DNA of 51,755 nucleotides from Paenibacillus barcinonensis (GCF_003217495.1 NZ_QJSW01000006.1:314534-366288), one strand, 5' to 3'. Shown: positions 24,914 through 34,401, counted from the first letter of the stretch. Notes: generated by a model from the sequence alone, not told the origin. A program made the numbers and translations.

Positions 24914-26200
24914 TTAATGAACAAACCAACGTTTTCTTTTTTCCTTCGGACGTTCCAACCAGTGGGCCAATCCACCTGCAGAGGTAAAAGGATTGGCTTG
25001 TAACGGATTTAAGATAGAAGTCACCGCTGGGAACATTTCTCTAAACTCCTTAATCATGTTCTCGTCCGCGAAGTTAATTACCAAAGATGCTTTCCGCATG
25101 AGCATCGCAAGTTGACTTGAGTTTTGGACAATAAACTGCAAATCCCACGGTGCTGCCGAAACGGTCATGTACTGGAAGGGAGCACGCAGAAACTCTTGCG
25201 CTGCCGAATTTAGCTCAAGTCTGTTTTCCAATTCATCGACCATAACCCCTAAATCAAGTACAATGGCTTCGTACTCTAGCGTATAGATTTCGGCTACATC
25301 CATTGGGCTTCGATTTGGAAAAAAGTCGATACCCTGATGATGAAATTGCAAGCCATCAAAGTCGGTTGCAAAACTAACGATATCCGAGGGTTTCGGTTTA
25401 CTACGATATTCAATAAATGCCGTTTTGATCCCTTGACTGGCGATTTCGTAAGCAATTTGAATTGCGGTATGTGTGTTGCCACTCCTACTTGCCAAACCAC
25501 CTACAGCGACGATATAGGGCTGAGGAATATGTAGCACAGGAGTTTGTTCTGGTTGATGCTCAGTTCGTTCAACCATTGCTTCCTGAACCTCCAACGGTCC
25601 AGACGGTGCTTCCAATTCCTCTGTTCCCTGTTCTTCAGCTAGTCGTTCTTCCTCTGATGTTGGAGTCGTTTCAACCGTGGGCCCGGACCTTCGATCAGCA
25701 CGTTTAAACCCTTTCGTCCAATCTGCCAAAATCGCCTGTATCTTGACTTTATTTTTCTCTAAAGAGAAGCCCACTTTATGTTCAGCCTTGTTTCCAGCAA
25801 CGGTCGCGTGAAACTGCGGAACATCTGCTAATGTCTTCTTTGTCTGTATCCAATACTGCACGTCTTCTAAACGAAATTGTTCCGCTAGGTATACATCATA
25901 TATCCCATACATGCCTAAACTTCGCTGCCAATCGAGATCCGTCTCTGGTAAAACAACAATAATTCGCATGTCGGGTATGCGCATACGCACTTCTTTGAGC
26001 CAACCGACACTTTCTTGCTTGCGCAGTACACCAAGACTTCCATCCACAATAGCCACATCTGCATCAATCTGTTTAGCATTTGCCGCAATAGCAAACTGCT
26101 CCAGTGTCACATCAGTTCCTGATACCGAGTAACCTTGAGTATGCAGAGCCTGTACAAGAGTTGTTAAGATGGAAGGCTCAAACACCAGATGTAGCTTCAC
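24914..26200 (-). CDS. CpaE/TadZ-like protein with receiver-like N-terminus
   Basis: 428 residues from the GTG at 26200, preceded by GGGGGAG; the frame also contains a TTG at 26218. Residues 1-120 resemble a response-regulator receiver domain (DADVAIVDGSLGVL, then IIVVLPETDLDW), a charged Glu-rich linker follows, then a MinD-like ATPase domain from about 245 (YIVAVGGLASRSGNTHTAI). The P-loop lacks the usual lysines. This domain order is that of CpaE/TadZ, the polar localisation factor of Tad pili. It overlaps the upstream membrane-protein gene by about 20 bases. Confidence 0.7.
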   Translation of the reverse strand: MKLHLVFEPSILTTLVQALHTQGYSVSGTDVTLEQFAIAANAKQIDADVAIVDGSLGVLRKQESVGWLKEVRMRIPDMRIIVVLPETDLDWQRSLGMYGIYDVYLAEQFRLEDVQYWIQTKKTLADVPQFHATVAGNKAEHKVGFSLEKNKVKIQAILADWTKGFKRADRRSGPTVETTPTSEEERLAEEQGTEELEAPSGPLEVQEAMVERTEHQPEQTPVLHIPQPYIVAVGGLASRSGNTHTAIQIAYEIASQGIKTAFIEYRSKPKPSDIVSFATDFDGLQFHHQGIDFFPNRSPMDVAEIYTLEYEAIVLDLGVMVDELENRLELNSAAQEFLRAPFQYMTVSAAPWDLQFIVQNSSQLAMLMRKASLVINFADENMIKEFREMFPAVTSILNPLQANPFTSAGGLAHWLERPKEKRKRWFVH

Positions 26201-26603
26201 CCTTAGCTCCCCCTTCAAAGAACCATGAAATGATTGCTAAAACAACGTCTATGATCTGTGGCCAATAATTTAAAATGAGAAAACCTAGAATAGCAACGAA
26301 TAGAAAAATAAAGGCCCAGGTTAACAACTTCTTGAAAATCATGCCTCCGAATAAAAGAAGGAAAAACATAATCAGTGCTACCGAAATGTATAGCTTGCTC
26401 CCTGAACGAACCATTCCAAATAGCTCGGTCCCTTTTTGCTCCATGCGGCTGCCTACTTCTTCAGGGTTAAATGTTTGGGAACCCTTCTTTATTTCTTGTG
26501 TCACCGAGGATGTCTCACTTGATCCAGCATGTATGAGATGTTGTGGAATCATCATCAAACCTAACATAAGAATGAAAAACAAAATCTGTATTTTTGATTT
26601 CAT
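26178..26603 (-). CDS. Small exported membrane protein, VirB2-like layout
   Basis: 141 residues. A signal peptide (QILFFILMLGLMMIPQHLIHA) and a hydrophilic stretch are followed by two or three hydrophobic helices (residues about 75-130). This layout of leader plus two helices resembles VirB2/TrbC-type pilins and Tad accessory proteins. The ATG follows GAGGAGGTC. It is the first gene after the terminator that ends the T4SS block and is coupled to the CpaE-like gene, so it could belong to either machine. Confidence 0.5.
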   Translation of the reverse strand: MKSKIQILFFILMLGLMMIPQHLIHAGSSETSSVTQEIKKGSQTFNPEEVGSRMEQKGTELFGMVRSGSKLYISVALIMFFLLLFGGMIFKKLLTWAFIFLFVAILGFLILNYWPQIIDVVLAIISWFFEGGAKGEATSGV

Positions 26604-26630
26604 TGCTGACCTCCTCTGCTTTCAGGCAAA

Positions 26631-26666
26631 ACAAAAACAACCCTCATTTTAGAGAGTTGTTTTTGT
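26631..26666 (-). terminator. Intrinsic terminator between T4SS and Tad blocks
   Basis: ACAAAAACAACTCTC and GAGGGTTGTTTTTGT pair almost completely; the minus-strand arm ends in TTGTTTTTGTTTT. It is the boundary between the wall-hydrolase gene and the tad genes. Confidence 0.7.
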
Positions 26667-26752
26667 TGGTATTTATTTACATATTTTATCGTAAAGCTTC
26701 GCCATTTGTTCGACCTATTTAAAATTGATATTACCGGGATAATCCTTATTTG

Positions 26753-28462
26753 TCAATCTCTTAATTCCGATAACATCTGATAAAAGTTAGATACATTCCC
26801 AACCCAATCGCCACCTTCAGCATATACACCACTTGGATTCATCGGGTCACTTAACCAGGCAATTGAATTCACTGTAGCCGGTCTGCCTTTAGATAACTTC
26901 ACAATCGTTTTGGCTGCAATTTCAGCGGCTTCTTTCGTTGTAAGTGTGGACCCTTTTCCCTCTTTCCAACTCCCAAACACATTCCATGGATTCTTAACAA
27001 TTTGTTTGGCATACTTGTTCGATTTCGGTACAAATCCCTGCTCTGCACCTGTAATAGCAATAAGCAGATATGGATCAACCCCCTGTGCTTTCGCCGCATC
27101 ATCAATCATGGTTAAAATCTCTTTTGTAGCCAACATTGAATTTCGTTTGCTTAACCATTCCAACATGACAGAAATATTAAGCGGACGATAGGTTAAAATA
27201 TCTGCTGTTACGGTGTAACCAAAATAAAGAAGCGGATTCACCGGGTTCCCGTTCACACGTACCTCGAAATGGAGATGTGGTCCTGTGGAGCCACCCGTAT
27301 TCCCTGACTCCGCAATTACTTCACCAGCTTGCACCTCTTGTCCAGCTTCGACTTTAATTTTGTTCAAGTGGTAGTATCTCGTTTCCATATCCTCATGTTG
27401 AATCATAATGGCATTTCCTGCTTTACCCATATAATCCGCAAAAATAACTTTACCTGCTTTTGCAGCATAAACAGGCGTGCCGATAGGCACACCCACATCT
27501 ACACCCGCATGAAGTGTCTTTTTCCCTGTAATCGGGTGAATCCGATAACCAAATGACGATGTGATCCGATCACCCTTGGTGGGCCAAATTAAATCTCCTG
27601 AAATAGGTGTCCACCCTTCGTTCAAACCTCCGCCCTCACCATCATAATCCGAGAGATAGGACAGCCAGTATTCTAAAAGGAAATCCTGATCTTCTAACCG
27701 TTTAGCACCATGGGCGATTAAAATCTCTCGTAAAGGCTCCCAATCCTCCTTGTGTGTCGGCTTGATCTGCTCTAACTTGTCCTGCGTCACCTTCGTTGTC
27801 AGCGTACCGCAGGGGGAGGATACCGACTCCGTCAATGTCTCCGAAGTATACGTGTAGTTGTACACATTTTGAATCGTTCTCGCCTGCTGTAACAAGCGTA
27901 CAGGCTGCCGCTCCGTCACGGTTGATTTCGCATATTGAACCTCCCCCTCCTTCCCTTCTTCCTGCACGCAGACTTCTTTAACAGTCACGATTTCAGCGTC
28001 ATTCCATTTAAACTTGGGACGTACTTCTTCAAAGGTTTCCTTTGGTTTCAGTACGACTTCTTTCGTATAATCGTCCAAAATGGTGTTTATAAAAGAAGGA
28101 TCGTTCAACGAACGATCCACTTGCGCCAGCCACTCCCAATTGAAGGTATAGGGTTCCACTTGAAATTCTTCTTCGGCGGTTAGCCCCTCACGCCAACGTT
28201 CGGCCAGATGCTGATACGTTTCAAAAATCTGTTGATCCTCTTCTTCCTTCGTTCCATAAAAGAATCCAGCCACCTGATCTTTGGTATGTTCATATGTCTC
28301 CATAATCGCTTGTTTCGGCATTTCAAAAATAATGAAATATCCTAACATCAGGACCAGAACAAAACCAACGATGGTCAGGACATATGGCGTAAGCACTTTT
28401 AACAATGCAAGACCTGCTTTTCTTCCTGCTCGTTTGATCCCCTGCTTCATCCATTGATCCAT
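26753..28462 (-). CDS. Bifunctional wall hydrolase, M23 peptidase plus lysozyme-like domain
   Basis: 569 residues. One membrane anchor at about residues 22-48, then a 230-residue extracytoplasmic linker. The M23 (LytM) domain at about 295-410 has HAGVDVG (metal-binding His/Asp) and HLHFEV (second His pair). Residues 430-569 resemble a lysozyme/glucosaminidase-like fold (PYLLIAITGAEQGF, NPWNVFGSW, IAAKTIVKLSKGRPATVNSIAWL) with a Glu in the expected place. It would open peptidoglycan for the T4SS channel, the VirB1/TcpG role. It is the last gene of the T4SS run, separated from the VirB6-like gene by 18 bases. Confidence 0.85.
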   Translation of the reverse strand: MDQWMKQGIKRAGRKAGLALLKVLTPYVLTIVGFVLVLMLGYFIIFEMPKQAIMETYEHTKDQVAGFFYGTKEEEDQQIFETYQHLAERWREGLTAEEEFQVEPYTFNWEWLAQVDRSLNDPSFINTILDDYTKEVVLKPKETFEEVRPKFKWNDAEIVTVKEVCVQEEGKEGEVQYAKSTVTERQPVRLLQQARTIQNVYNYTYTSETLTESVSSPCGTLTTKVTQDKLEQIKPTHKEDWEPLREILIAHGAKRLEDQDFLLEYWLSYLSDYDGEGGGLNEGWTPISGDLIWPTKGDRITSSFGYRIHPITGKKTLHAGVDVGVPIGTPVYAAKAGKVIFADYMGKAGNAIMIQHEDMETRYYHLNKIKVEAGQEVQAGEVIAESGNTGGSTGPHLHFEVRVNGNPVNPLLYFGYTVTADILTYRPLNISVMLEWLSKRNSMLATKEILTMIDDAAKAQGVDPYLLIAITGAEQGFVPKSNKYAKQIVKNPWNVFGSWKEGKGSTLTTKEAAEIAAKTIVKLSKGRPATVNSIAWLSDPMNPSGVYAEGGDWVGNVSNFYQMLSELRD

Positions 28463-28480
28463 GTGTTTCTCCCCTCCGTA

Positions 28481-30670
28481 TCACACATGATAGTTGTAAT
28501 GCCTTCCACCCGGTTTTGGAGAGTGTGGCTGCTGATTAGGGTTTGATGCGGATGAAGGAACTGGGCTGTTACTGGCTGAAGATCGTTCTCCCTTTGGATC
28601 AACTCTATGACCATTCGTTGTTTCTCCTGTAATCGTAACGTTACCATCTGAAGATGTAACATTTCCTTTGATAGTCCCTCCGCTAATCTTGATCCCTTGA
28701 TTCACATGGTTAGCTGAACTTTTGGTAGAAGAGAATCTGCTTTGAGGTTCATTATTTATTGAAGTGACATCCCCTTGAATAGTGCCTCCGTTAATCTGAA
28801 TCCCGCGATTAACAACACCTGTATTCATTGAATTTCGATTGGGTCTAGTCTGCATACTTTCTTCTGTGCGAGAATCTTGTGATTTTTCCATAGAAGGTCT
28901 GGTGTACATCACATTGCTTGCAGTAACAGGCGATTTCCTAACTGAAGCTGTCTGGCTGTCTCCTGAGAATGTAGATTTAAAAGGTTGCTCCGTCTGTTTT
29001 GGAATGGTTCTTTTCATCGTGGGTTGTTCCTGATAAATTCCTACGCCTGCGCTAGAACTTGAAACCATTTCCCCGGAGGATGGCGACATCCGATTTGTTT
29101 CTTCCAGTCCCTCCTGCTCTCCTGTTCGTTCAGGGTATAAGCGCTCTTGAATCCCAGCATAGGCTTCTCTTCCGAGATGAACTGCCCCCCTGCCTACTCG
29201 CTTGGCTCCAACTCCTGCATAAGCCATCCCTTTACCAGCTAGACCACCGATAAATCCACCTGCGAGTGCACCTTCAACGGGTCTGCCCGCCATCAACCCT
29301 ACCGATGTTCCTAAAGCCATTCCAACTCCCTTAGTGCCCTGATTCAATGCAAAGCCAGCTACACGTTTCCCAGCTTTAGACGCTTTATTTTTCCAGTTCG
29401 GGACGGGAAGACTGGCTTTAGAAGAAGACGCACTCGTTGACGAACCTACCGACCCAAGGGAAGCCATGTCCTCTCCTACTATATCCGTTGATCCAGCTCC
29501 GTTTCCTGTCCGTCCCTCCTGACGATCTTTCATTTTGCTCCCTTTCCCATAGCCAGCACCTTTTCCAGAGAGCATCCGACTCATCGCAAATATAGTACCT
29601 AGACCAAGCGCCCTCCCCATTCTGGAATCTGGCTGTTCCACGCCCATTACACGCTGTACTAAAGTCTGAATGGAAGAAAAGCCAAATAAATAGGCGACAA
29701 TGACCCAATTCGAAACACCATCATTACTAAAGTAAAGCAGCAAAAAAAATAGCCCTAACGCAAGAGCGTGGGCACAAGGTAGGATCATATTATTAACAAA
29801 TTGATCCCACCACGTTTGTAAGGCGTTACGGTATTTCGGGAATATGGTTAGTACACAGCAAATCACGAAGGTTGATATCAACACCATCAAGTTAATCAAT
29901 CGCATGGTGTAGTCATAGTTTAATTTTGCAGTCATGAGTGCTGCCAAGAGAACGAGAATGGCAACCACAAATCCACGGTAACTGACCATATTTTCATATC
30001 CTGCTGAGCCTGTGCCCCACACCGTATTCAAAAATAACCCTGGATTTAATCCTGCATCCACCATAGTCGCCCATATCAAATCTGTAACGAATTGCACAAT
30101 ATCCGCAATGAATTTCCAAATATAAAAACCAAATCGGAAAGATAATAACCCGACTACAAATGCTGTGGCATAATCCTTTCCTTTGGATCTTCCCTCACTA
30201 CTAAAGGCCCCATGCCATAGCAACAAAAACGCGATAAGTATAAGAGCCAGCATGACAGGATAAGGCATAAAATGCTCAAATGTAGAATACAGCGCATTAA
30301 TGGCATTCATCATACCTTCTGTAAATACACCCAAATATAATCCTGACCGCGTATCCGTGTTTGTGTTTCCTCCTTGCAGAAATCCATCGTCTGTCGGGGC
30401 CGGATTTTTTCCGAACACAAGTAATGTTACATCTTGCATATCAAAGGATTTAATTAAAAAATTCGCAAAACTGATGATACCATCTGATACGGTTCTTTCA
30501 AGCAAACCGGGTTTATTATCTTCGTCTTCATAATACGTATTCACTTGCTTACCAATGATACCTGTATCTACTGGCTTCTCGTCCTGTTTTGCTTGTTCAG
30601 CATATACAGGAACGGCTAAAGCTTGCACAAAAAAAAGAACCAAAAAAAAGAAGACAGCAATTCGGCGCAT
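28481..30670 (-). CDS. VirB6/TrbL-like channel membrane protein
   Basis: 729 residues. A signal-like N-terminus (to about residue 24), a 100-residue soluble part and then about seven to eight hydrophobic helices (residues 130-350), the pattern of VirB6/TrbL/CD411-type conjugation channel proteins. The C-terminal 300 residues are hydrophilic with Gly-rich helices (residues 440-500) and two copies of a GI-I-GGTI-G-VTS motif near the end. The ATG follows GAGGTGAGCT, just after the VirB4 stop. Confidence 0.7.
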   Translation of the reverse strand: MRRIAVFFFLVLFFVQALAVPVYAEQAKQDEKPVDTGIIGKQVNTYYEDEDNKPGLLERTVSDGIISFANFLIKSFDMQDVTLLVFGKNPAPTDDGFLQGGNTNTDTRSGLYLGVFTEGMMNAINALYSTFEHFMPYPVMLALILIAFLLLWHGAFSSEGRSKGKDYATAFVVGLLSFRFGFYIWKFIADIVQFVTDLIWATMVDAGLNPGLFLNTVWGTGSAGYENMVSYRGFVVAILVLLAALMTAKLNYDYTMRLINLMVLISTFVICCVLTIFPKYRNALQTWWDQFVNNMILPCAHALALGLFFLLLYFSNDGVSNWVIVAYLFGFSSIQTLVQRVMGVEQPDSRMGRALGLGTIFAMSRMLSGKGAGYGKGSKMKDRQEGRTGNGAGSTDIVGEDMASLGSVGSSTSASSSKASLPVPNWKNKASKAGKRVAGFALNQGTKGVGMALGTSVGLMAGRPVEGALAGGFIGGLAGKGMAYAGVGAKRVGRGAVHLGREAYAGIQERLYPERTGEQEGLEETNRMSPSSGEMVSSSSAGVGIYQEQPTMKRTIPKQTEQPFKSTFSGDSQTASVRKSPVTASNVMYTRPSMEKSQDSRTEESMQTRPNRNSMNTGVVNRGIQINGGTIQGDVTSINNEPQSRFSSTKSSANHVNQGIKISGGTIKGNVTSSDGNVTITGETTNGHRVDPKGERSSASNSPVPSSASNPNQQPHSPKPGGRHYNYHV

Positions 30671-30671
30671 A

Positions 30672-32657
30672 TTAGCTCACCTCATTATTGACTAGCTCTT
30701 TAATATATCGTTTCCGCTCCGCATACAGTGGGTCATTCGGATCAGTAGTAAATAACATTTCTTCAAACGGAGAAGCGTCAACATGCACAATCGCTGACTG
30801 ATTATCCACTTTCACCAACATATCTCCTTTACGGGCTTGGTAAACCAGAAAATCAGCTTCCCCTTCCGTTAAGGCCAGCTTGTCCCGTACTGCCTCAATA
30901 TCCAGTGCCTCCTGAATGCCGATGATTTTGATCGGGCTATTCTTAATCGCTGCCATGCCTGCCTGAGAACGCGTAAACACTTCCAGCCCTTGTGTAACAG
31001 GTACGATTCCCGTATTGGTGGCACGACCTTCACGGAAAACACTTTCTGCCCATACCGCACCAAAGTCCTCATCCAGAAAAATGTTCTGACATTCTTCGAT
31101 GACCAACAACTTCTGAATGTCTGGAAGCTTTTTGGCCCAACATTCCATCATCCAGCGTTCTGCCACAAATAGGCCAATGGGACGCATGATCTCAGGATCA
31201 AGTCGATTTATCCCAAAACCAAAGATAGGTGCATTCTTCAGTTCAATCGTAGACTGTCCATCAAAAATAGCATATGAACTCATTTCACCTTCACGAGTAA
31301 AAGGCTGGAGCAATTCACTTGCCTTACGAATGGCTTCGCTTTTATGTGTACTCATCTTCTGATATAAACCAAGCAACTCAGGCATCGTCTTTTTGACTTT
31401 ACCTGTTTTAAACACGCCTTCTTGCGCCACGGGATTGATGTATAGACTTTCAGGAGAGGTCGTAATACCACATTCCGAATACTGCTGTCGAATTGCACGT
31501 CCAATATAGACTTTCACCTCTCCAGTAAGCGCAGCACGATCATAAACAGAAATCATTTTAAAAGCTAATGCCTGTACCGCATTGGCCGCTTCTTCGATAT
31601 CCACGTACCGTGTTCCATCTGCCAGCTCGGTAATATCCACATCATAGGGATTGATTCGATGTTTGGAATGCTCATGAAATTCAATATAGGGACATCCCAT
31701 TGCGCGAAGAAAGTCTCCATATTCACCCTTCCAATCAATAATGCCACTTTGCCTGCCGATATGAGCAGAACGATGAATAATTAACATCGTCGTAATCGTC
31801 TTGCCTGCACCTGAACGACCAATAACGCACATGTTATAATTTGCGAGTTCGGGATGCCAGTTGTCTAACCATAGAGGGCGACCTCTTCTGTTCTTACCCA
31901 AAATAATGCCTGATCGGTGATTTAAACTGCCACCGCCAAAAGGAAAGAGATCCGCCAAATTTGAACTTTCAAGAGACAAAACATGTTCTTTGGAAATCGC
32001 ATCTTCAGATGCTGTAGGAATGAGTGATTTCAACGCTGAGAGTTGTTGTCCGTCAGCAGCGCGGAGATAAATGGACTTGCCTGCAAAACGCTGTACCAGC
32101 GAACGACACAACTTCATCAGCTCTTTCCATTCAGGAGCGCTCACAGTGACTTGCACGCATACACGGAAGCTTCTCTCCACATTCAAACGAATACGCTTTT
32201 GTTGTTCTTTTAAGTCCGCGATTTCATCACGCATCGCATCTACTTTGCGTACATCTTTTTCATCATCTAAATCCGAAAGTAATCCTGCAATCCGTCTCCC
32301 GATTTCATCGAGTTCCTCATTATTGGAAGTCGGATGAACATGAATGGCCAAGTCTACATCTCCTTGCCCATAATTTCCACGGATCAAGGAATCCAACATG
32401 CCCGACCAAGTATTCCCCGAAGAAATTTCAGCATAAAAACTACGGAAGTATCTTGCTGGCGTAATCGTTGTTCCGATCTCTACAGCATAATCGTCGATCT
32501 TAACCTGATTTGCAGTGATATCCCCCGGAACGGTTTCACGAACAAAAGAAGGTGCTGCGAAGTCAGTCCCACTTGCTTTCCCCGAATCAAGTAGAGGTTG
32601 CTCACGTTTAGCTCCTCCCTTCCCGTGTCTTTTCTTCCATATCGTTTTAAACTTCAC
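30672..32657 (-). CDS. virB4: VirB4-type T4SS ATPase
   Basis: 661 residues. Walker A GRSGAGKT lies near residue 281 and Walker B in LLVIEECQNIFL near residue 527, with the FLSV-like VirB4 end (SAIVHVDASPFEEML). The N-terminal 260 residues have the VirB4 N-domain pattern (RYFRSFY; CVQVTVSAP). VirB4 is the essential motor of conjugative T4SS. Translation begins at a GTG after AAGGTGAATTT. The gene is followed after two bases by the VirB6-like gene. Confidence 0.9.
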   Translation of the reverse strand: MKFKTIWKKRHGKGGAKREQPLLDSGKASGTDFAAPSFVRETVPGDITANQVKIDDYAVEIGTTITPARYFRSFYAEISSGNTWSGMLDSLIRGNYGQGDVDLAIHVHPTSNNEELDEIGRRIAGLLSDLDDEKDVRKVDAMRDEIADLKEQQKRIRLNVERSFRVCVQVTVSAPEWKELMKLCRSLVQRFAGKSIYLRAADGQQLSALKSLIPTASEDAISKEHVLSLESSNLADLFPFGGGSLNHRSGIILGKNRRGRPLWLDNWHPELANYNMCVIGRSGAGKTITTMLIIHRSAHIGRQSGIIDWKGEYGDFLRAMGCPYIEFHEHSKHRINPYDVDITELADGTRYVDIEEAANAVQALAFKMISVYDRAALTGEVKVYIGRAIRQQYSECGITTSPESLYINPVAQEGVFKTGKVKKTMPELLGLYQKMSTHKSEAIRKASELLQPFTREGEMSSYAIFDGQSTIELKNAPIFGFGINRLDPEIMRPIGLFVAERWMMECWAKKLPDIQKLLVIEECQNIFLDEDFGAVWAESVFREGRATNTGIVPVTQGLEVFTRSQAGMAAIKNSPIKIIGIQEALDIEAVRDKLALTEGEADFLVYQARKGDMLVKVDNQSAIVHVDASPFEEMLFTTDPNDPLYAERKRYIKELVNNEVS

Positions 32658-32673
32658 AAATTCACCTTCTACC

Positions 32674-33480
32674 CTATACTAAATTGCTCTCTGACTGGAT
32701 TTCAATCATAGTCAGCGAATGCTTCATACGATTAAAGCTATCCATGTGCAGTGCATCAATCATACGTGCTTGTGGGGCCAGCTCACGTTGTAAAGTTTGA
32801 TAGGTGTAATTCCACACTCCAGCCTTATCCAAACGCTGATACCTCATGCCAACTTGCTCACAGAATCCGTACAACAGTTCTTCCGCTTCTTCAAGCATCT
32901 GCATAGCTAAATCCGATCGTTCTTCCACTGATAAATGCTCTTTTCGTGGCGCAGCTTTGTCCAATAATCCATTTAGTTTACTTGAGCCAACCTGAATACT
33001 TGCACCTGATGTCATTGGACTGTACTCGAAAATAATGTAACCATGGTGATTTCGAATGGATTGCTGATTCATACTATCCATTAAATAATCACTAACTATC
33101 TCACCCGATTTTTTCAATAACGTATACTCTTCAGGTAGTTCCTGAAGAGATTGCTGATAGTCATCCATGTAATCTTTCATTTCAAATAACTGAGATTGAG
33201 TAATCAATTTATACGGTAGTGAAATCGTATTAATCAGACTCAGAAAATTGATCCACACCGTTTTATTCTCATCTACAGATGCATGATCCAAATTAATTGG
33301 CTCCACTTCAACCACTAAGCGATACTGGTTTTGATTTTGGGCAAGCCCTTCCCATTCCACATTGGATGCTGCTCCAATCATTTCTTGTACAGTCAGCGGA
33401 CGATTAAACGTCCTTTTGCTTCGAATCCAGAACCAGTAGATTGCCACTAGCGCCAGCACCACGACAAATAAACCTGCCAT
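32674..33480 (-). CDS. Membrane-anchored T4SS accessory protein
   Basis: 268 residues from the ATG at 33480, which follows AAAGGTGG. One N-terminal helix (GLFVVVLALVAIYWFWI) is followed by a soluble domain; residues 40-130 are beta-rich (YRLVVEVEPINLDH) and the rest helical. It stands between the PrgI/TcpE-like and VirB4 genes. One-helix proteins with soluble domains at this place are often VirB8/TcpC-type, but the fold could not be confirmed. Confidence 0.55.
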   Translation of the reverse strand: MAGLFVVVLALVAIYWFWIRSKRTFNRPLTVQEMIGAASNVEWEGLAQNQNQYRLVVEVEPINLDHASVDENKTVWINFLSLINTISLPYKLITQSQLFEMKDYMDDYQQSLQELPEEYTLLKKSGEIVSDYLMDSMNQQSIRNHHGYIIFEYSPMTSGASIQVGSSKLNGLLDKAAPRKEHLSVEERSDLAMQMLEEAEELLYGFCEQVGMRYQRLDKAGVWNYTYQTLQRELAPQARMIDALHMDSFNRMKHSLTMIEIQSESNLV

Positions 33481-33481
33481 T

Positions 33482-33808
33482 TTACGAGCCACCTTTCTTG
33501 TATAAAAATGTTCTTTGTCGCAGATGCAAACGTATCGTGAAAAAATAATATTTCCATACCGGGAGATTCGTCCCGGTATGTTTTGCATAGCAAAGGTACA
33601 TGCAGATCAAGAAGGGGATGGCGTAGTGTATCCTGGAATACAACCAGTCGGTTCCAATGCGGGGAATAACTTTGGACATTTGCGCTGATAAGTACCCTCC
33701 TATGCTCCACCAAACTGCTTGGCTAAAACTCAGCCCTATGCCAAACAACGTAATAAACTTTTCTTTGATTCTGCTTTTGTACGGTATCGGATGATATTGC
33801 CCCCACAT
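33482..33808 (-). CDS. PrgI/TcpE-like conjugation membrane protein
   Basis: 108 residues. PIPYKSRIKEKFITLFGIGLS near the start, two hydrophobic helices, and WKYYFFTIRLHLRQRTFLYKK at the end are typical of PrgI/TcpE family proteins of Gram-positive T4SS, where this small protein sits just upstream of VirB4. The ATG follows GAGGTGAGAAC. The gene stops two bases before the next start. Confidence 0.7.
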   Translation of the reverse strand: MWGQYHPIPYKSRIKEKFITLFGIGLSFSQAVWWSIGGYLSAQMSKVIPRIGTDWLYSRIHYAIPFLICMYLCYAKHTGTNLPVWKYYFFTIRLHLRQRTFLYKKGGS

Positions 33809-33820
33809 GTTCTCACCTCA

Positions 33821-34222
33821 TTACAATTTACTGAGATCAATACCAAGGAATTTAAAGATCATGCCGAGAATGGATTCCGTCCAGAATGACAAAATCAAAA
33901 ACAGAACGAAAAACATGATTCTGCCCTTGGTCTCCCGTAAGGTTTCTGGCGAAAAACCGGCTCTCAAGTAACAAATAGCCAGCCATAAGCCAAAAACGAT
34001 TGTGATTGTCACAAAAATACGTCGAGCTATATCGACCCCGGCTGTTGTTGAATCATCAACCTTCTTTTCCAGCTCAGTTGTAGCAGAACCTCCACTGCCC
34101 TGACTTGCCTTAATCTTTTCCTTAATGGTCTGGGCATGAGCAACATCCCCAGTCTGAGTTACACTGAGCAGCCCCAACACGCAAACCATAATCATCACAA
34201 TAACCTTCCATGTTTTGAGCAA
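33821..34222 (-). CDS. VirB2/TrbC-like small membrane protein
   Basis: 133 residues. A signal peptide (KVIVMIMVCVLGLLSVTQTG...AHA), a Ser/Gly-rich stretch, then two hydrophobic helices (residues about 68-125) separated by a short charged loop (RETKGR): the layout of TrbC/VirB2 pilin-like proteins. Translation starts at TTG after GAGGAGGACCAACAT. It is the first substantial gene of the T4SS run. Confidence 0.6.
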   Translation of the reverse strand: MLKTWKVIVMIMVCVLGLLSVTQTGDVAHAQTIKEKIKASQGSGGSATTELEKKVDDSTTAGVDIARRIFVTITIVFGLWLAICYLRAGFSPETLRETKGRIMFFVLFLILSFWTESILGMIFKFLGIDLSKL

Positions 34223-34234
34223 TGTTGGTCCTCC

Positions 34235-34324
34235 TCATTTCAAAAATCCAGTTCTTTTGTTTTCCCGAAAAACACTAACTGACCATGCTATTCGATGTTT
34301 TTCACTGATCCATCCAGCAAACAT
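34235..34324 (-). CDS. Small peptide of 29 residues upstream of T4SS operon
   Basis: 29 codons (MFAGWISEKHR...TGFLK) begin at an ATG after GAGGAGGGGTGTAGAA, an excellent ribosome site. The stop lies 12 bases before the TTG start of the pilin-like gene. It is amphipathic and basic, with no match recognised. It could be a leader peptide for translation of the operon or a small membrane-associated factor. Confidence 0.4.
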   Translation of the reverse strand: MFAGWISEKHRIAWSVSVFRENKRTGFLK

Positions 34325-34368
34325 TTCTACACCCCTCCTCTCTTTTGTTCCTCATAAAAATGCAAAAA

Positions 34369-34392
34369 GCCCCTACCTAATTCGGCAGAGGC
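34369..34392 (-). terminator. Intrinsic terminator (AGCCTCTGC family)
   Basis: GCCTCTGCC...GGTAGGGGC hairpin followed on the minus strand by TTTTTGC. It closes the SpoVS/HD-GYP/YdjM operon before the T4SS run. Confidence 0.85.
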
Positions 34393-34401
34393 AATGTACA
34401 T

